Positions 1 through 9,731 of a stretch of DNA of 64,000 bases are shown one piece after another. Location: positions 1,302,001-1,366,000 of the forward strand of contig JASFAU010000002.1 in the NCBI GenBank assembly GCA_039704465.1. The letters run 5' to 3'. Every line of letters begins with the position of its first letter. Position 1 is the stretch's first letter. The notes beneath the pieces were generated by a model that made no database searches, was not told the origin of the DNA, and was given only the letters and a program-made list of their open reading frames with translations. Source of the DNA: Plasmodiophora brassicae (lineage: Eukaryota > Endomyxa > Phytomyxea > Plasmodiophorida > Plasmodiophoridae). The position numbers and the translations under genes are program-made.

Positions 1-279
1 TACCACGTCAAAGCAGACCCGCCACCGCCTGGCGACATAGCGTCGCGCTGCGTTCGGCGTGAAGAGGACGACCCCGACGTCGTCCGTCACCAAATCAAGC
101 GCGTCAAGGCGGCCATCGACGAAGCCGCCGGCGAATTCGGCGAGATCACCGCCCGGGTCGATGCCAATCAGCCGAAGCGCACCGTCTACGAGACGTTCCG
201 GCACCTGTGCATCTCGGAGCTGCCCATTCCGGCCCCGACCAGCGCGTCGAAGCGCCCGACGTCCCCCAATCCGGTGTAA
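1..279 (+). CDS. C-terminal part of an unidentified protein, cut by the left edge
   Basis: Frame +1 is open from base 1 to a TAA at 277-279, giving about 92 residues with no internal start, so this is the 3' part of a gene that begins outside the window. The residues look like real protein: charged and amphipathic around REEDDPDVVRHQIKRVK, then a helix-like stretch containing AAIDEAAGEFGEI, then YETFRHLCISELP and a Ser/Pro-rich end (SKRPTSPNPV). The first 40-60 bases may include an intron end, because a TAG acceptor occurs near 40. I do not recognise the family. The other frames here are low-complexity Arg/Ser translations typical of shadows in GC-rich DNA. Confidence 0.6.
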   Translation, partial: YHVKADPPPPGDIASRCVRREEDDPDVVRHQIKRVKAAIDEAAGEFGEITARVDANQPKRTVYETFRHLCISELPIPAPTSASKRPTSPNPV

Positions 280-609
280 CCCCACGACAAGTTCGGCACG
301 GCCCGGTGCCCAGTTGGCTTTATATATTCAGACTACACGTTTGCGGTTTTCTGCAGGTCGAGTGCCGAACGTTTTTCGCAGGCGGGAGAGGGGGGGGGGG
401 GGGGCCTTGCCGCTGCCGCTGCCGCTGCCGATCCCATTTTCTTCTTTTGGCCGTCGGCTTGTCTTACGCGCCCCATGCCGGGAAGGATTTCGGCGCGTGA
501 CGAGTGGCCCCCTGTGGGCGACGACCTTCCGACTGGTCACGATGCCCTCACTGAGAACCAGCGACGGCCGGTCTCGTTGCCCTGGGCTCCATATATGCCC
601 AGGGCGATC
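280..609. other. Intergenic stretch with a G15 run, a GCTGCC-type repeat and an AT-rich patch
   Basis: I see no convincing gene here. It holds an AT-rich patch (tttatatattc near 320-330), a run of 15 G at 390-404 and an adjoining imperfect GCTGCC hexamer repeat to about 430. The stretch separates the stop at 279 from the zinc-finger start at 610 and presumably contains the 3' end of the first gene and the promoter of the next. Confidence 0.5.
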
Positions 610-1334
610 ATGCTGACGTCTCGTCCCAAGCGCGCGTTTACGTGCGAGACCTGCTCCAGGGTGTTCAGCCGGCGCAGCCACCTCTCCAGCCACGAGAGAA
701 CACATTCCGGGAACAAACCTTTCGCATGCACCATTTGTGACAAGAAGGTCGGGCTATTCAAAATGAGATGGGCGCATAGGGCGCTGATAATAGTCCTTGC
801 ACAGTTCACACAGTCGGGAAGTCTGAACAGGTAGCGTACACGTCCGTAATGGTTATCTAGCTGAGCAGTTAGGGCAGGCACGTGCGGATGCATGCGGCGG
901 ACCAGAGCGAGGCGCGGCTTCCGTACCCTTGTAGCGTGTGTGCCAGACGATTTGGAACAAGCAAAGGCCTGTCCGCTCATACACGAGGTAGCCATCGAGA
1001 GAGCAACGTATCGCCAGCATCACCAATCTGCGACTTGGACGTCGCGCCCCTCCTTCAGTCCGGATCATCTATGCATATTCCATCCGATGTCGACCACTTG
1101 CTTCAGGTACCGCACTTGGAAACACCTCCCCCTGGCCCGCGTCATAACGCCGATACGTTCCGGAACGAGGTCCACGTGAAACTTCAGCCGCTTCGTCGCC
1201 AGCAGCCTTCTCTGCAGTGCCTGCTCTGCTGGCAGACGTTCGCCCATTCGGACCTCGTATCACACCACATGCGCGTGGCACATAGCGGCACATTACCCCA
1301 AGCGTGCCCACCGTTCCCTGATATCGACCTTTAG
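610..1334 (+). CDS. C2H2 zinc-finger protein with at least one intron
   Basis: Probable nuclear DNA-binding protein. The first exon (ATG 610) encodes one complete C2H2 finger (FTCETCSRVFSRRSHLSSHE then RTH) and the first half of a second (FACTICDKK). The reading is then interrupted at a GT donor around 748. From about 873 another frame continues with the end of a finger (VRMH), a complete finger with CSVCARRF and H-x4-H spacing (HTRGSH), a linker of about 90 residues, and a last finger (CLLCWQTF...HHMRVAH), ending at TAG 1334. A direct 748-872 splice leaves the second finger too short, so a small middle exon may be missing from this model. The targets cannot be deduced. Confidence 0.7.
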
Positions 1335-1495
1335 CCGTTCGCTGCATTCTACTGACTGTACTGCAAGACCAATGCGTCCCCGTAATACAGGCCCGCATGG
1401 TCATTTGTCCATCGATATCTCGCGGTCATCATTGCGCTCGGTTACCTACTGCGCGCGCACGTGATTGACGCCAGAAACGCGCCGCGCCGCAGGAC

Positions 1496-2047
1496 ATGAC
1501 CAAGACGAAGAAGCGGCCCAGCAGCGGCAAGGCGCCGTCGACGCCGGCCCGGATCGAGCCGGCAGCGCCCATACAGGGCCGTCAGCTGGTCCCGTACTTC
1601 GACGCCAACGGTGCCGAGCAGCACGCCGCCGGGTTGCCGACTGTCGGCCGCCCGCTCGTTCCGTTCTTCCTGCCCGGATCCAATCACGAGAATGTCGATC
1701 TCGTGCTGCCGAGTAGCCCCCCACCTGCCGCTCAGAAATCGACACCGGCGACGACGTCATCGTCTACCGGCAGGAAGGCGAACCCAAGGAAACAGGCGGA
1801 TGCTAATCGGTCGTCATCATCGTCTAGTCGTGGAGCGGATCGTTCACGGTGGGCGGCGTCCGCATTCAGCATATCGCCAGCTCCAGACACGATCCCGCTG
1901 CCGAAGTTTGTCACACAATCTCCTAGGCCTGGTGTCCCGAAGCGGCTAAATTTCCGCTCGCAAGCTGGCCATGATTCCGACAACGACGACGACATGCAAA
2001 CGGCCAACGACTTGTCCGAGTTCCTACTCCAGCTTCTCATGCGATAA
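1496..2047 (+). CDS. PNRC-motif protein (nuclear receptor coactivator / decapping-linked family)
   Basis: A single-exon protein of 183 residues, largely disordered: Pro-, Ser- and Lys-rich, with a Ser run around residue 108. Near residues 119-137 it has WAASAFSISPAPDTIPLPKF, which matches the short conserved box of the proline-rich nuclear receptor coactivator (PNRC) family: an aromatic-Ala-x-Ser-Ala-Phe core, a spacer of Ser and Pro, then L-P-x-F/Y. In animals PNRC2 uses such a proline motif to bind Dcp1 and link decapping with nonsense-mediated decay, and related short motifs occur in fungal decapping enhancers. A role in mRNA turnover is therefore an inference. The C-terminus is acidic and then leucine-rich (SEFLLQLLMR). 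The family is often missed because only the box is conserved. Confidence 0.65.
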   Translation: MTKTKKRPSSGKAPSTPARIEPAAPIQGRQLVPYFDANGAEQHAAGLPTVGRPLVPFFLPGSNHENVDLVLPSSPPPAAQKSTPATTSSSTGRKANPRKQADANRSSSSSSRGADRSRWAASAFSISPAPDTIPLPKFVTQSPRPGVPKRLNFRSQAGHDSDNDDDMQTANDLSEFLLQLLMR

Positions 2048-2124
2048 TATATTACGTAGAATACGGAGGCATGCAATAAGTTAGTGTATTTAGGACAGTG
2101 GGTGTGGCAGGCGGACACGCGGGC

Positions 2125-5021
2125 CTACTTCCTGGCTTCAACAAACTGCTTCCGCAGCTGTTGGTAACGGGCGAGCTCCTCGTTGGACAGTGACGGGGCA
2201 ATGGTGGATGCAGCGCGCCTGAAATCGTCCTGGGTGACGACCGCCCGCAGGTCCTCTGGAGGACACGAGCGTAGATACTCCCTAATGGCGCGCCGACCAG
2301 AAACGGCATCCCGATCATCATCATCATCATCAGTCCTGGACAGCTCCGCTTCGACTCGGGAGATCTTTGTCTTCAGTGCATTCAGCAGCGCGTCGCTGCA
2401 TAATGCGTAGAAGTCGGCACCCGTCAAGGTCATGGGAAGATCTTCAACGATGGCTTCCAGGTCAACGTCTTCATGTAGAGTGAACTTTCTTGTCAATGCC
2501 TTTACGACAGTCAGCTGGGCAGCCTTGTCTTCGCTGACGCCGAGATAGATGCACGTGTCAAGGCGCCCGGGACGCAACAACGCAGAGTCGATCAGATCGG
2601 GGCGATTCGTTGCGCCAATGATGAACACATCAGCAACCTTGCCGATCCCATCGATCTCGGTCAGCAACTGCGATACAACGCGATCCATAACGCCACCAGA
2701 GTCAGAACCCTGGCCCCGGTTGGGTGCCAGCGCGTCAAGTTCATCGAAGAACAGGACGCACGGTCGAGAATCGCGAGCGCGCTCGAAAACAGCCCTGACA
2801 TTGGCCTCGCTCTCTCCAACGTACATGTTGAGAAGCTCGGGACCTTTCACGCTGATGAAGCTTAACGAACACTCGGTGGCGACAGCCTTGGCGACAAGCG
2901 TCTTGCCAGTACCCGGTGGGCCATAGAGCAGGACACCGCTGCGTTGTCGGATTCCAGCAGTGAACAGTGAGGGGTGCTTGAGAGGGAGCTCGATCGTGTC
3001 CAGAATAGCCTGCTTCACGTTCTCAAGCCCGCCAATGTCTTCCCATCGGACATTGGGGATCGACGCTGTCACAGCTCTAGACTGCATTCCTTTCAATGCT
3101 TGCGAAAGTTCATCGTCGCTGATGGCGACCGTATCAGGAGCAAACTTGACAGGGGCGGATGGTTCGCAACCGTACAGCGCCATGTACTCCGCTGCAGAAT
3201 CGTCGTCATCGTCATTCTGCTTCTGGCAGCGATCATGGCGCATTCGCGCCGAACACTCAATGGCCCCGCAGAGATCTCGCAAGTCACCCCATGTAGCACC
3301 AGCAGTAAGAGCAGCGGCGGCGCAGGCTAGATCAGGCACGCACGCCAGGTTGTCGATGACGATCGCTTCCCGATCGGACTTGTCCAGGGCATCAACGTGT
3401 ACCTCGTGAGCGAAACACGAGGCCAGCGCCCCGGGAAGGTTGCCGTCGTTCGAACCAACGACTACGACATGGGCGCCTTTAGCGCGAGAGGCAGCATACA
3501 GGGCGTCCAGGTCACGATACAGAGCATTTGCAAGCAAGCCAATATCGGGACGACCTTGGGCGTTGCTATGCTCGACCAGAGCAGCAAGGCGGCGAAGGTG
3601 GAGTATAACAGGGTGCACGGTTAGTGCCGACTGGAGAATGGTAGCGAGACGTTCCGACGTTTGGCGCTCTGTTGGCTGGACAACGTCGAAGCAGTTGATC
3701 TCCATGAGTTGCATACCAAGCTTGCGTGCGACGTCAGCGACTGATCCGCGTTTCCCTGACCGGCGTCGTCCAATTAGCGCAAGGCTTGGCGACAGGGCCA
3801 GCGAGGACGCGAGTGGATGGATGAGTGGCTTGACGATGCTCATCAACATTGCCGTCGTCGTCCCGTTAACATGGTTCGGCGCTGACGAAGGCCACATCCG
3901 AGACATATACGTCGATGCTTGATGAGGGACAACAGAGTTCAAAGGATTGGCATCGTTGGTGACCAGTCGAGTTGCCTCCGGATGGACAACAAAGAAGTCC
4001 AGATCGCGTTCACTGCCATCATGATCCAATTCGACCCGGTAGAAGATCACATGAAGAGCATCGGGAAGCGTGATAGCAGACGCGAATGATGGGCGGAACG
4101 AGGGCAGCGATGCCATCGTGGACAGATGCAGATCATCATGCTGTAAAGGATCATGTGGGTCCACAGGTACTGGAACAATCATCTCAGGCGCCAGCACGTG
4201 AGGAACCGAAAAGAACGCGCGAATTGCTTCTGTTGTTGCAGGATCATTGGGGCTAGCGATACGAGTCAACGTCACCTGCGAAGCAATCGGCACGGGGACC
4301 CGCCCGAACATGTCTGACGCCATGGATGTGTCGGATTTGGTGTCATAACGACTGATGACGACCGATTCGGTATCCGGACGATTGGAGCACAGCCGTTTGT
4401 CAGCTTGAAGGTAGTGCATCAGGATTGGCGAAATTCGAACCGGGCTAGACGGGTCGCGATCGGCAACAAGTTGTGCCAAAGCTCGTCGCGTCGTTCGCGG
4501 TGAGTAGACGACGACCCATTCCCCAGTGGCGACATGCATCGCCTACCGGTACGATTAGGAACTCGGGTCCCGGATACAATAAACCAGCCGTTACCTCTGG
4601 GAGGCACGCATGGATCTGTGCCAGAATGTCAGCGTGAAACGCAGGTCGCGCTGGTGCCGGCGCTGGCAGCACTGTTGCTGTCGCTGTCAGCTCGGTCACC
4701 TCCCCATCCATCAAGCCCGGCATCACCAACTGTGCGGCGTGCGCGGAACGACGCGGTCTTCGCGATTTCGTTTGTCATCGATCAGCTCGTCGATATTGTA
4801 ACTTTGACAGCAGGATGAACAGTAACCATTTGCGCTTGTAAGTACGTTTCCGTGTCTGATATGTCGTGCTCCAACATGAGAACAGCTGTCCAAGAGTTCG
4901 ACGTGTCCGGGTGCAGCGGACAACCAAGTTGCGTCCTTTCGAGTTCTAGATTGTTCCTCGATATCGCGTTATCGTCAGCTCCTTGCACATGGGTCGCGTC
5001 AAACGACGGAAGCAATAGCAC
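2125..5021 (-). CDS. PEX6: Peroxisomal AAA+ ATPase Pex6
   Basis: Peroxin 6 works with Pex1 as a heterohexameric motor that extracts ubiquitinated Pex5 from the peroxisome membrane. The main exon (4542-2125, about 804 residues) has two AAA modules. The C-terminal D2 is intact: Walker A GPPGTGKT, the Pex6-typical VKGPELLNMYVGESE, Walker B FFDELDAL and SGGVMDRVVSQLL. The N-proximal D1 is degenerate: GRRRSGKR for Walker A and no acidic Walker B, as is common in Pex6. Upstream, a 52-base GT-AG intron at 4543-4594 restores the frame into an exon ending HACLPE. A further exon with ATG at 5021 (MLLLPSFDATHV) is likely, but its donor is unclear. A D/H-rich low-complexity insert (DDDDDDR) lies near the C-terminus. 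Confidence 0.88.
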
Positions 5022-5439
5022 GTCTGAGAGCTGTTGAGCATCTGGTGCTTTACCAGCCTACCAGGTTTGGGCAGGAACTGTTGCGGGCGGGCCGTGGCTG
5101 TTTACTCAAGGCACGATCTACTTCGGAATGCGACGCAGTGCTCATCCCGTCATCCGTCAAACAAATCAATGATATTCATTTAGGTTTGTGACTCGCAAGC
5201 GCAATCCCACATATGACATAACTGAGCAACTTGCGCACTGTTAACCGCAGTTAATCTATCCTGCTCTGAACCGGTTAAGTTCCAGTGGAACTTACCCGGT
5301 TAGCGATTGACCGCTATAGCCGGAATTAAAATGAGCATGCCTAGCCAGGCGATGGACCTCACAGGAGCCGTGGGGCGCGGCCGTTCGTGAGTGCCACTCG
5401 GGGCAGCTGCATTGTGCGTTTGGCGGTCCGTGTCGCGTG
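5022..5439. other. Bidirectional promoter interval between PEX6 and the crinkler-like gene
   Basis: About 400 bases between the likely PEX6 start (minus) and the next start (plus). I see no coding pattern. A short imperfect inverted segment (ccggttaagttcc / ggaacttacccgg) lies near 5269-5300, and the interval is more AT-rich than the coding DNA around it. It presumably serves both divergent promoters. Confidence 0.45.
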
Positions 5440-7058
5440 ATGGAGGTTGACGCCGCGCTGGTCATCACTGGCAATTCGACGGCTGCTACCGCCAGCCAGT
5501 ACCTGCAGGAGTTCGTTGGCAGATTCGGGCACACAGTGCATCTCTCGGCGCGTGCAGTGACGTATGACGGCTTCACGCTGCGTTTGTTCACACGTGACCA
5601 TCTACACACTTTGTTCAACGGACCGGACCATCATGTTAAGACGATTTCTGAATCGCTGTACCGTGCTCTTCATGCTGATATCGATGAGGCATCACTTCGT
5701 CTTCCGGAGCGTGTGATGCTTCCAATGCCGTCGGATATGCGCCCTGCGTTATCGTCCTTTCACGATGGTACGTATGCAGGCATTAACTGTAGAAAGTTCA
5801 GATAGGAAACCATCGAGTTGGATATGATCAAAGTCGGCCTCTTCGGAGGGAATGGACGCAGATGAAAACACGCTCTGTACTTCCATGCAACTACCTATAG
5901 ATATAGCCAGTTGATGCTGCAAGTCCGGAAGAAATCGTGACGGCATGGAAGTACAGAGCGTGTTTTCATCTGCGTCCATTCCCTCCGAAGAGGCCGACTT
6001 TGATCATATCCAACTCGATGATTTCTTGTCTGAACTTTCTACAGTTATTCCTCAAGAGCGTCACCCGATTCATTTATTGGAGATGGACGCATGTATCCAT
6101 CCTTTGCTGAAATGTTCTGGCGTGCCTACTAGCCCTGACGGGAAACCGCTCCTTCAGCGTGTAGAATATCCCGAGGATTGGCCATCCCGCCTCCGCGCTC
6201 AGAACGCAATGAACGACTTTCTCACGGGAAGGCACTGTGCATTGTTTGCCACTGCGCGCTCGGGAGCTGGAAAGGTACGTTAATATCCTCTCAGCAATCG
6301 GTCCTTTGTTCGGACTTTGAGGTGCACATAGACCCAGCTGGCCATGGACATGGCCCGCATCGAGTATGTCAACTACTTTGACTTATCTGCGACGAAGATT
6401 CGCCAGCCAGATTGTGCGGCGTTTCTTCGTCATTTGACGCATGTCTCGCGTAAGCTCCATAGACTGTATAGGTTTCCACCGAAGCGTAGATCTCGTTGAA
6501 GACGCATTTGATGCTGCGATCGATTCGCTTCTTCTCTCGAGATTATTACTCCAGTTTCAGTTTCGTCGCCTTAACGGTGACGGTGCGACGCCATGGAGTT
6601 GGATGCTTTGGCAGATTGGTAACTTTGTGGGATCCGAGCGTCTTACTGACAAATGCTTCTATGCCTGCCTGGAAATGCCAACACCTAAACGCGACCAGCT
6701 TGCCCGGATCGTCGATTCACTTATCAGACGAAGTGAATGTGTTGGCCGCATTGTTGTTTTTGATGAGGCCCAGGCCCTGTTTGTTGCGAGCTTTAGATGG
6801 TTTTACAAAAATGGTTGTTCTCCGGAGGCTGATAGCAACAGTCCAAAGCGATACGCTCATCCCTCGAATGACCCCAACAGACGGCCAATTCTAAAGCGTG
6901 TTCTAAGCTGTGCCCTTCGGCTTGGTTTCTGCTTCTATGTTTATGGGACGGACATGCTGCGTAATTCCTTAAACCTTCATTCTGCGGTCTCAGACATGTC
7001 GTCGTTCTCGTCCCCGACATTTGACTTTCTTGCCGGCCCGCCAGAGGCGAACAAGTAG
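5440..7058 (+). CDS. Crinkler (CRN)-like protein with P-loop NTPase domain
   Basis: A multi-exon gene. Exon 1 (ATG 5440) encodes about 110 residues of unknown type and stops being coding at a GTACGT donor near 5769. The next exon contains SEEADFDHIQLDDFLSEL and ends with a P-loop ARSGAGK; splicing across about 6275-6329 completes it to K-TQLAMDMA, followed by YFDLSATK. A 22-base intron (6450-6471) then joins THVS-R to FHRSVDLVEDAFDAA. Downstream come TPWSWMLWQ and Walker B IVVFDEAQAL. This order (P-loop, YxDLS, FDEAQ) is that of the NTPase module of Crinkler-RHS proteins known from oomycetes, chytrids and free-living protists. No nuclease domain is visible before the stop at 7058, so the protein may be short or decayed. 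The putative first intron contains an inverted copy of the following exon. Confidence 0.6.
5784..6047. repeat. Inverted repeat: two 105-base arms around a 54-base spacer
   Basis: Bases 5784-5888 are the reverse complement of 5943-6047 with only three mismatches by eye, all near the outer end of the arm, separated by 54 bases (5889-5942). The right arm is coding in the crinkler-like gene (from MEVQSVFSS to ELSTV). The left arm lies in what appears to be its first intron. The RNA could fold into a long hairpin. The near identity suggests a recent inverted duplication, or continuing gene conversion between the arms. Confidence 0.92.
6450..6471 (+). other. Apparent 22-base intron in the crinkler-like gene
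   Basis: The bases begin GTAAGC and end TATAG. Removing exactly 22 bases joins the frame ending CAT GTC TCG C to GT TTC CAC CGA and opens it through the rest of the NTPase domain. Without removal the frame hits a stop shortly after. Confidence 0.6.
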
Positions 7059-7228
7059 ATCGCGGTACCCCACCGAAATTTGACTAAGGGCGCGCGAACA
7101 CTGGAATAATCTGGATCTGGTACTGCCTGTCGATCGGATCTTAGGTGGGGCGCTCGTGGATGGTGCATGGAGCGTTGCCGCTGCAGTACAAGCGGCACCG
7201 CCGAGGCGGTACCGGAGCAGGATTGAGC

Positions 7229-8668
7229 ATGGCAGACTTGCTGACAATAGTTGGCCGGCTGATCAACGAATACGACGTATTGCGGTCGCCAGTGGATCCG
7301 ACGACGTTTCTATTGTCCATCTTGTCTGGCTCCCGGCATGGCCCGGGCGTGACAATTACGACGCCACAGCAGACGACAATGATCCAGAATGTGTTCTCCG
7401 GGATCATCACGCATTTCGACTGTTTGAGCAGGATCCTGGAAGGCGTTCAGAAGAGCTGCGTCGTGTCAAAAGGCGACCTTCCCCTGCTACGGGTGCTGGC
7501 CTACCTGATCCTGTTCCGCTGGGATGACATCGACATCATTGACTTACACGACTACGTCGTCCTGCGGCAGAAGCAGGACGCGGTTTTCATCCGGTTTCTG
7601 TTGCAGGCGGTGGTCGAAGGTGCCCATCACCTTCGCGTCGTGATGTCCCAGTTCTACGATCCGGTCTACGTTCAGGAATCCATTCTAGGTCCGCTCGACA
7701 GAGACCGTAGCCGCCTTCTCGTGCTCATCGACCGCTTCAAGGCCGGAAGCGCTCCATCGCGCCCGATCAGGAGGCGACCCAGGAGATCGCGGTGGCCCAA
7801 AGGAGATGTCGCGTCAAGTCGCGTGGGAGTCGCAGACCGCAGCGATCTGCCACCTCTTGTTTGGCTTCCGACCACAACCAACGTGGACGTTGAGGGGGTA
7901 CCAAGCCGTACCCGTTCACCAGGTCGCCGGCCACAAACAGAGCGCGCTCAGCGTGTTGCGAAACCCAGCACGGTTCCTCAGCCGTTTGCGTTCACGCAGC
8001 GCGAACCCAAACGCCAGCCCCTTCGCTCCGTTCCGGACGTGTCGCACAAGGAGCCTGTGCAGCGACCCGCGATACCTGGCCCCGGCAAGCACGCGCCGAC
8101 GATCACCACGCTGATGCGATATGAGGCCCACAGACCTGGCATTGCCCGATACCGACAGCAGCACACAATTGGGGCTGTTACGGAACGAGACGCGCCACGT
8201 CAAGGTGACCCGGGCACCATGGTGCCATTCCGGGTTCGCCGCGTCTTCGACCCCGATTCGTTCGAATTGCAACTTCGCCTGCGCCTTCAGCGACAAGGGA
8301 TGCTGGCACACAGGCGGAGAGTGTGGCAAGCAGTCGACAGGGACAGACGAGCGGCATGTATAGCGAGGAGTGTCATGCAGCGCGCGGTTGCTCAGTTCGA
8401 AGCGGATGCGAGTGCCAGGTTCCATGATAAGCTCCTGCTCCTGAAGCATGACAGGTCGCTTGCTAGATTACGAGCACAGGTAACGGGGGACAAGGTCGGT
8501 TCGAAGACCACCGCACGCGTCCACCAATGGTTAACTGTCCGCATGTTGGCAGGTCCTCTTAAGCATGGCCGAACGGCTGGCAATCGATCGAGGGGTGCCA
8601 CCATCTTTCCCCAAGCCAGCCACGCAGACGGGCAAGACACCAACAGGAGTATTGCGAATAGACAATGA
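7229..8668 (+). CDS. CFAP99-like protein (cilia- and flagella-associated)
   Basis: A single open exon of about 480 residues from ATG 7229 (MADLLTIVGRLINEYD). The first 170 residues are helical and resemble the N-terminal region of CFAP99, with a LINEYD start, a QNVFSGI segment and the hydrophobic core LLRVLAYLILFRWDDI followed by a Gln/Lys helix. After residue 180 the sequence becomes Arg-rich and low in complexity, then helical and basic again (IARSVMQRAVAQFEADA), as expected of a coiled axonemal or basal-body protein. CFAP99 is found in ciliated lineages and its exact role is poorly known. The assignment rests on remembered similarity and needs a profile search. It lies 170 bases after the crinkler-like gene on the same strand. 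Confidence 0.5.
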   Translation: MADLLTIVGRLINEYDVLRSPVDPTTFLLSILSGSRHGPGVTITTPQQTTMIQNVFSGIITHFDCLSRILEGVQKSCVVSKGDLPLLRVLAYLILFRWDDIDIIDLHDYVVLRQKQDAVFIRFLLQAVVEGAHHLRVVMSQFYDPVYVQESILGPLDRDRSRLLVLIDRFKAGSAPSRPIRRRPRRSRWPKGDVASSRVGVADRSDLPPLVWLPTTTNVDVEGVPSRTRSPGRRPQTERAQRVAKPSTVPQPFAFTQREPKRQPLRSVPDVSHKEPVQRPAIPGPGKHAPTITTLMRYEAHRPGIARYRQQHTIGAVTERDAPRQGDPGTMVPFRVRRVFDPDSFELQLRLRLQRQGMLAHRRRVWQAVDRDRRAACIARSVMQRAVAQFEADASARFHDKLLLLKHDRSLARLRAQVTGDKVGSKTTARVHQWLTVRMLAGPLKHGRTAGNRSRGATIFPQASHADGQDTNRSIANRQ

Positions 8669-8943
8669 TAGCACCGACGAACGTCGCGTCAGGAACGCGC
8701 AAGCAGCGCTCAGGGCCCAGGTATACCGGTGACCTCCTGGTGGTCTTCTGCAACCATCGTTTCCCATCTTCGTGTTTATAGATTGAACTAACGGAGGCTA
8801 CTCGACGGAAAGAGAGACGGTGCCGACAGGTGTACGCGGCCGGGCCCGGTCCTGAGTTGCCTGGGACTCTGCGCTGACAGGTCGTTGGCGGGGGGTAATA
8901 GACAACCACAGAGACGATCAGTGACGAAACGGCAAGGTGTTTA
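8669..8943. other. Intergenic, convergent 3' ends
   Basis: About 275 bases between the stop of the CFAP99-like gene and the stop of the minus-strand zinc-finger gene. I see no coding pattern on either strand. Confidence 0.4.
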
Positions 8944-9612
8944 TCAGAGGAGTGCTTCCGCTGCTCCTGGTTGAGGACTGGCGTCATCCGGCAGTCTCTC
9001 TAAATCGTCGTCAGCGTGCTCGTCGGATCGCCGGCACTGGGCGCTCTTGGCCGTGTGCATGCGCAGGTGTGTACGCCTGCTGAACGTCTTGTCGCACGTA
9101 GCGCACACGTGCGGCCGAATCCGCGTATGCACCAGCTCGTGCTTCTTCAGGTTGCCCTTGTCGGCGAACGCTCTGACGCACGTGCCACACCGGAACGGGC
9201 GTTCACCAGTGTGCACGCGCGCATGGCGCGTGAACTCGTACTTGGTCGCGAACGCCTTGTCGCAGTCCTGGCACGTGAACCGCTTGCTCCTTATGCGCTT
9301 CTTCTTCTGCCCGGGGATGTCGCCGACCTGGCCTTCGACCGACTCGCCGACCGCGGTCTCGACCGGGGTCCACGCGCTGGACACACCTTCCGGTGGCCAC
9401 TTGGCCCGGAAGGCGACGTCGCTGAGGACCTTTAGGTTGACGCCGCCCGGATCGGCCAGCATCGACGTCGACGCGGTCAGGGCGCATCTCGAGGCCTGTG
9501 GGATGACAACGGGACCAAGCGAGGCATGGTACGATTGGGAATTCGGTTCTGCTCCCGCCGGCATGGGCGCACGGCGAGCGCCACGAGCAGCCGCGTTGAC
9601 GGGATGGCGCAC
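8944..9612 (-). CDS. C2H2 zinc-finger protein with three fingers, the last a C2HC variant
   Basis: A single exon of 222 residues. Residues 1-105 are low-complexity, ending in a basic patch (KKKRIRSKR) that could act as a nuclear localisation signal. Three zinc fingers follow: FTCQDCDKAFATKYEFTRHA (ends RVH), FRCGTCVRAFADKGNLKKHE (ends LVH) and HVCATCDKTFSRRTHLRMH. The linkers TGERPF and TRIRPH match the TGEKP type, so the array should bind DNA. In the third finger the final histidine position is filled by a cysteine (H-TAKSAQ-C), giving C2HC chelation. A short acidic tail (DEHADDDLERL) follows. It resembles the finger protein at 610-1334 in having few fingers and no recognisable effector domain. 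Confidence 0.85.
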   Translation of the reverse strand: MRHPVNAAARGARRAPMPAGAEPNSQSYHASLGPVVIPQASRCALTASTSMLADPGGVNLKVLSDVAFRAKWPPEGVSSAWTPVETAVGESVEGQVGDIPGQKKKRIRSKRFTCQDCDKAFATKYEFTRHARVHTGERPFRCGTCVRAFADKGNLKKHELVHTRIRPHVCATCDKTFSRRTHLRMHTAKSAQCRRSDEHADDDLERLPDDASPQPGAAEALL

Positions 9613-9731
9613 GAATATGTCAGAACATGCGACCGTACGATCGCTAATCCGTCTAGCCTAGCAGTACCTTGTGACCACAAGTAGGGGACGACCGGAAGAG
9701 TACGACGGCGGATTTATAGATCTCAGCACCG

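Noticed and set aside
405..433. A GCTGCC-type tandem repeat as a CRISPR or satellite array
   Set aside because: Only about four imperfect hexamers in a GC-rich intergenic stretch; too short and without spacers.
59..616. A 185-residue plus-strand frame near the left edge
   Set aside because: It is Ser/Arg/Pro-rich and continues through the G15 run and GCTGCC repeat; the frame +1 reading of 1-279 has protein-like composition and a clean stop.
5749..5979. A minus-strand frame repeating the MEVQSVFSSASIP sequence
   Set aside because: This is the inverted-repeat arm reading the same residues in reverse orientation, not an independent gene.
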